Positions 13,658 to 15,737 of a DNA stretch of 15,737 nucleotides are shown here, piece by piece. The notes under the pieces were generated by a model, which had not been told where the DNA came from, ran no database searches, and saw nothing but the letters and a program-made list of their open reading frames with translations. The number at the start of each line of letters is the position of its first letter. The stretch's first letter is position 1. The stretch comes from Campylobacterales bacterium (GTDB lineage: Bacteria > Campylobacterota > Campylobacteria > Campylobacterales > QNZT01): positions 1 to 15,737 of the forward strand of contig DQTU01000198.1 in the NCBI GenBank assembly GCA_015662615.1. The letters run 5' to 3'. The position numbers were made by a program, and so were the translations under genes.

Positions 13658-14464
13658 TTAATAAGGTTTCGGAGGATCCCTAAACTCGATATCAATCTTC
13701 GCAAACATGCCAGGGAAAATCATCTCATGGTCTTTTTTAAACTTGATTCTTATCGCAAAAGTATGTGCCATAGGGTTTGCGCTAGGCACTATAGACTTGA
13801 TAGTTCCTCTCATTTTATGATTTAAAGAGGGTATCTCTATATCTACCATCTGTCTTGGTCGTATTTTTAAAAGGTCTGACTCTACCACTTGTGCTTCTAT
13901 CTCTAAATGGTCTAGATCTACAAGTACCATAGTAAGCATACCCGGTACTATCAAATCTCCAACACGAATATTCTTTTGAACAATTATCCCATCATTTGGA
14001 GCAAATACTTCCAAATAATCAGCGATAGTCGCCATCTGCTTAACTTTTTCCGCTGCACTTTTTACCATTGCTTGAGCGGCGGCCAATCCAGCAGATACAT
14101 TGTCGGCTATGACATCCATATCTTCAAGGTCAAATTTACTGCTCCCTCCACGCTGAAGTCTGGCTCTATTTCTTTTTATAGAATCCATGCGGGTTCTATA
14201 CATATCTACCATAATTTCAGCTTGTTCAAGTGCAAGATCTGCTTGATTTTTCATGATATCAAACTCAGCAGACTCCAACTCAAAAAGTGTATCTTCTCGT
14301 CTAACCTTATCACCAATCTCAAAATAAATACGCTTAACATAGCCCATATAACGAGCACCAATCATCTTTTGGTTGTCTGAAATAACTGTGCCTGTAACCC
14401 TAAAACTTCCCGCCGATAAACCAAGTGAAAGTACAAAAATCGATAATAATATTTTTCTCATCAT
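13658..14464 (-). CDS. Periplasmic adaptor (membrane fusion protein) of an RND-type efflux system
   Basis: This 268-residue protein has a signal peptide (cut near SLGLSAGS, about residue 18-20). GYVKRIYFEIGDKVRREDTLFELES (roughly 45-69) is the first half of the split lipoyl domain. About 70-150 is an Ala/Glu/Lys-rich coiled-coil hairpin, and VFAPNDGIIVQKNIRVGDLI is the second lipoyl half. A beta-barrel follows with LDHLEIEAQVVESDLLKIRPRQ, ending near NPMAHTFAIRIKFKK and FPGMFAKIDIEF. It would link the inner-membrane permease with a TolC-like channel. At 268 residues it is shorter than most AcrA-type adaptors and lacks a large C-terminal membrane-proximal domain. It faces the split permease gene instead of preceding it in an operon, which is unusual. 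AAGG lies just before the ATGATG pair at 14464. Confidence 0.87.
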   Translation of the reverse strand: MMRKILLSIFVLSLGLSAGSFRVTGTVISDNQKMIGARYMGYVKRIYFEIGDKVRREDTLFELESAEFDIMKNQADLALEQAEIMVDMYRTRMDSIKRNRARLQRGGSSKFDLEDMDVIADNVSAGLAAAQAMVKSAAEKVKQMATIADYLEVFAPNDGIIVQKNIRVGDLIVPGMLTMVLVDLDHLEIEAQVVESDLLKIRPRQMVDIEIPSLNHKMRGTIKSIVPSANPMAHTFAIRIKFKKDHEMIFPGMFAKIDIEFRDPPKPY

Positions 14465-14523
14465 GACGCCTTTTTTTATAATGTAAAATTATATTATAAT
14501 TTTGTAGAATTATAACTTAAAAT

Positions 14524-14572
14524 AATATGCATATTCCACCTTTACGATTAATTAATTATTCTGTGATACAAT
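14524..14572 (+). promoter_or_regulatory. Divergent intergenic region with palindrome and candidate promoter of the protease operon
   Basis: TGATACAAT (14564-14572) is an extended -10-like element that predicts a start near 14579 and a short leader with AAGGGA at 14591-14596, 5 bases before the ATG at 14602. Upstream, AATATGCATATT (14524-14535) is a perfect 12-bp palindrome between the divergent adaptor and protease genes, a possible operator. Several TATAAT-like hexamers toward 14475-14515 could serve the adaptor on the minus strand. Confidence 0.35.
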
Positions 14573-14601
14573 ATATTTAATTATAATTTTAAGGGAATAT
14601 T

Positions 14602-14985
14602 ATGAAAATTTTATTACTGATCATACTTTTTTGCAGCACTATTTTAAGCGATACTTACTACTATGAATATGGGAAAAAAATACAACTCACTAAACTAAAA
14701 GAGACAAGAGCCTCTAATGATACAAATATCACTTATTATCAAAACAGTTCTGGACAAAAAGTTGGAGTTAAAAAAGAGATTATTGTGAAGTGTAAAAACG
14801 TTTCATCATGTCAAGATGTTTTTAAAAAATATAACCTTAATCAAATAGAAAACTTAACCTCAAAAATTATCTTAATCACATTAAAAGCAGATATTGATCC
14901 TTTTGAGCTCTCACAAAAATTATCATTAGAGGACGATATCGAATTTGCACATCCAAACTTTATTAAGAAACGAAAGAGACGGTAA
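14602..14985 (+). CDS. Secreted stand-alone S8-protease propeptide-like protein (putative chaperone/inhibitor)
   Basis: This 127-residue protein has a signal peptide (hydrophobic 3-14, likely cut after ILS at residue 16). It then has YYYEYGKKIQLTKL (19-32), a YYQNSSGQKVGVKKEIIVKCK stretch (45-65), a helix with KKYNLNQIENL, and FELSQKLSLEDDIEFAHPNF (101-120) before a basic tail KKRKRR. This order resembles the N-terminal prodomain of bacterial subtilisin-like proteases (fervidolysin/I9-type), where the GVxxEIIVKxK strand and DDVEFAxPN end are hallmarks. Such prodomains fold the protease and block it until removed. Here the prodomain is a complete gene of its own and the protease gene follows with a one-base TAATG overlap. 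C64 and C70 could form a disulfide. Assignment rests on motif resemblance and context. Confidence 0.7.
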   Translation: MKILLLIILFCSTILSDTYYYEYGKKIQLTKLKETRASNDTNITYYQNSSGQKVGVKKEIIVKCKNVSSCQDVFKKYNLNQIENLTSKIILITLKADIDPFELSQKLSLEDDIEFAHPNFIKKRKRR

Positions 14986-15737
14986 TGCACAAAAATTTAA
15001 AACTATTTATCCTTTTACTAGTGTTATTCTCAACAGCATGCCGTAATGATAGAGTGATCGTAGAAAATGGTTTTGATACCTTTAGAGCATACGGAAAACT
15101 AAATGCCATCAAAGCAGTTAAAATGGCTCAAAGCTTCAACAATACCGCAGGATCTGACGCAAATTATGATTTAACCCAAATTCAAAATGAACCCTATTAT
15201 AATTATGCATGGCACTTTGCATATGATCCTAATTTTGGTCAATTTTTTGGAGTAGACCAAGAAGCACATATCCATATAGAAGAGGCTTGGAAGATTACAA
15301 GAGGAGAAGGTGTGATTGTAGCGGTCATCGATGCTAGCAATTTTGATTGGAAGCATGAAGATCTTAGATCAAATGTCATTAGAACATTTAATTCAGATGA
15401 AGACAACAACAATATCACAAACCCAGGAGATAGTGATGATTTCTCTCATGGGTCTACTGTAGCTGGTTTTATCGCATCTCCAATTAATGGAATTGGACTG
15501 ATAGGGGCTGCCCCTGAAGCAAAACTAATGTTAATCAAACAGATAGATCCAAGTGATAGTGCTACGATAAAAGCATTTGAATATGCAAGGCAACATGGTG
15601 CTACCGTTATAAATAATAGTTGGGGAACAAATAATGTCTCCCAAGCGGTAGCAAGTGCACTTCAAGAGTTAAAAGATGACGGAATTACAATTATATTTGC
15701 TAGTGGAAATGATGCTGAAGATATGGATGATGCTTCC
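14985..15737 (+). CDS. Subtilisin-family (S8) serine protease, probable lipoprotein, 3' partial
   Basis: The frame is open from ATG 14985 to the window end (251 codons); the gene continues beyond. Residues 1-18 are a lipoprotein-type signal (LFILLLVLFSTAC), with C19 the probable lipid-modified Cys; Ser instead of Leu at -3 is less usual. Residues 20-100 have no I9-type prodomain. The S8 catalytic domain follows: D116 in GVIVAVIDAS (usually DSG or DTG), H155 in FSHGSTVAGFIAS (usually HGT), the INNSWG strand at 209-214, and N242 of the oxyanion hole in FASGN. The catalytic Ser (GTSxAxP) lies past the edge. Probably an outer- or inner-membrane-anchored protease acting outside the cytoplasm, with its prodomain supplied by the preceding gene. 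Substrate unknown. Confidence 0.88.
   Translation, partial: MHKNLKLFILLLVLFSTACRNDRVIVENGFDTFRAYGKLNAIKAVKMAQSFNNTAGSDANYDLTQIQNEPYYNYAWHFAYDPNFGQFFGVDQEAHIHIEEAWKITRGEGVIVAVIDASNFDWKHEDLRSNVIRTFNSDEDNNNITNPGDSDDFSHGSTVAGFIASPINGIGLIGAAPEAKLMLIKQIDPSDSATIKAFEYARQHGATVINNSWGTNNVSQAVASALQELKDDGITIIFASGNDAEDMDDAS

Noticed and set aside
13976..14380. Plus-strand ORF of 134 residues over the efflux adaptor
   Set aside because: It is antisense to the lipoyl and coiled-coil region of a well-supported adaptor gene; no motif seen.
1..15737. CRISPR arrays, tRNA or rRNA genes, riboswitches, integrase attachment sites
   Set aside because: I looked for regularly spaced repeats, cloverleaf-like segments and conserved rRNA stretches and saw none. 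Intergenic space is short and is accounted for by the sites listed.

Overview
The window looks like part of an AT-rich genome from Campylobacterota (formerly Epsilonproteobacteria), probably a Sulfurimonas-like sulfur oxidiser. Three things point there: a Rrf2-type regulator directly upstream of flhA, an arrangement I know from Campylobacter; dense head-to-tail packing with overlapping genes; and the overall protein style. The genus is inference; no rRNA or tRNA gene is present to confirm it.

Left end (1-708): the 3' end of a Wzc/CapB-type tyrosine autokinase gene (+) runs straight into the antisense strand of a dead 6-phosphofructokinase gene. That pfkA remnant has a stop at codon 8, altered catalytic glycine motifs and no C-terminal half. 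The contact point looks like a deletion or rearrangement scar, or an assembly chimera.

Minus-strand run (699-7215, transcribed right to left): Rrf2 regulator, flhA, DHH phosphoesterase, small acidic protein, AEC permease, a DUF433/DUF5615 toxin-antitoxin-like pair, cca, and the pfkA remnant. Most junctions overlap or lie within a few bases, so much of this may be co-transcribed. A hairpin between rrf2 and flhA buries the flhA ribosome binding site, and flhA starts with TTG.

Middle (7216-9960): an exported rhodanese-like protein (+), a convergent Aer/CetB-like PAS protein (-) with a candidate sigma-28 promoter, a 162-bp near-palindromic MITE-like element flanked by AGT on both sides, a VapBC-type PIN module (+) whose ribosome binding site lies just after that element, and a small cupin (-).

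Right part (10140-14464): an RND efflux permease split into two overlapping reading frames at an A6 tract, preceded by an extended -10 box that predicts a leaderless mRNA. Its probable periplasmic adaptor lies convergently on the other strand. Between them are a 107-bp inverted-repeat element and an adaptor terminator.

Right end (14602-15737): a two-gene operon encoding a secreted stand-alone protein resembling an S8-protease propeptide, then a subtilisin-family lipoprotein protease cut off by the window edge. Separate encoding of propeptide and protease is the most system-like novelty here. The two toxin-antitoxin-like pairs, two repeat elements, the dead pfkA and the split RND gene together suggest a locally fluid region.
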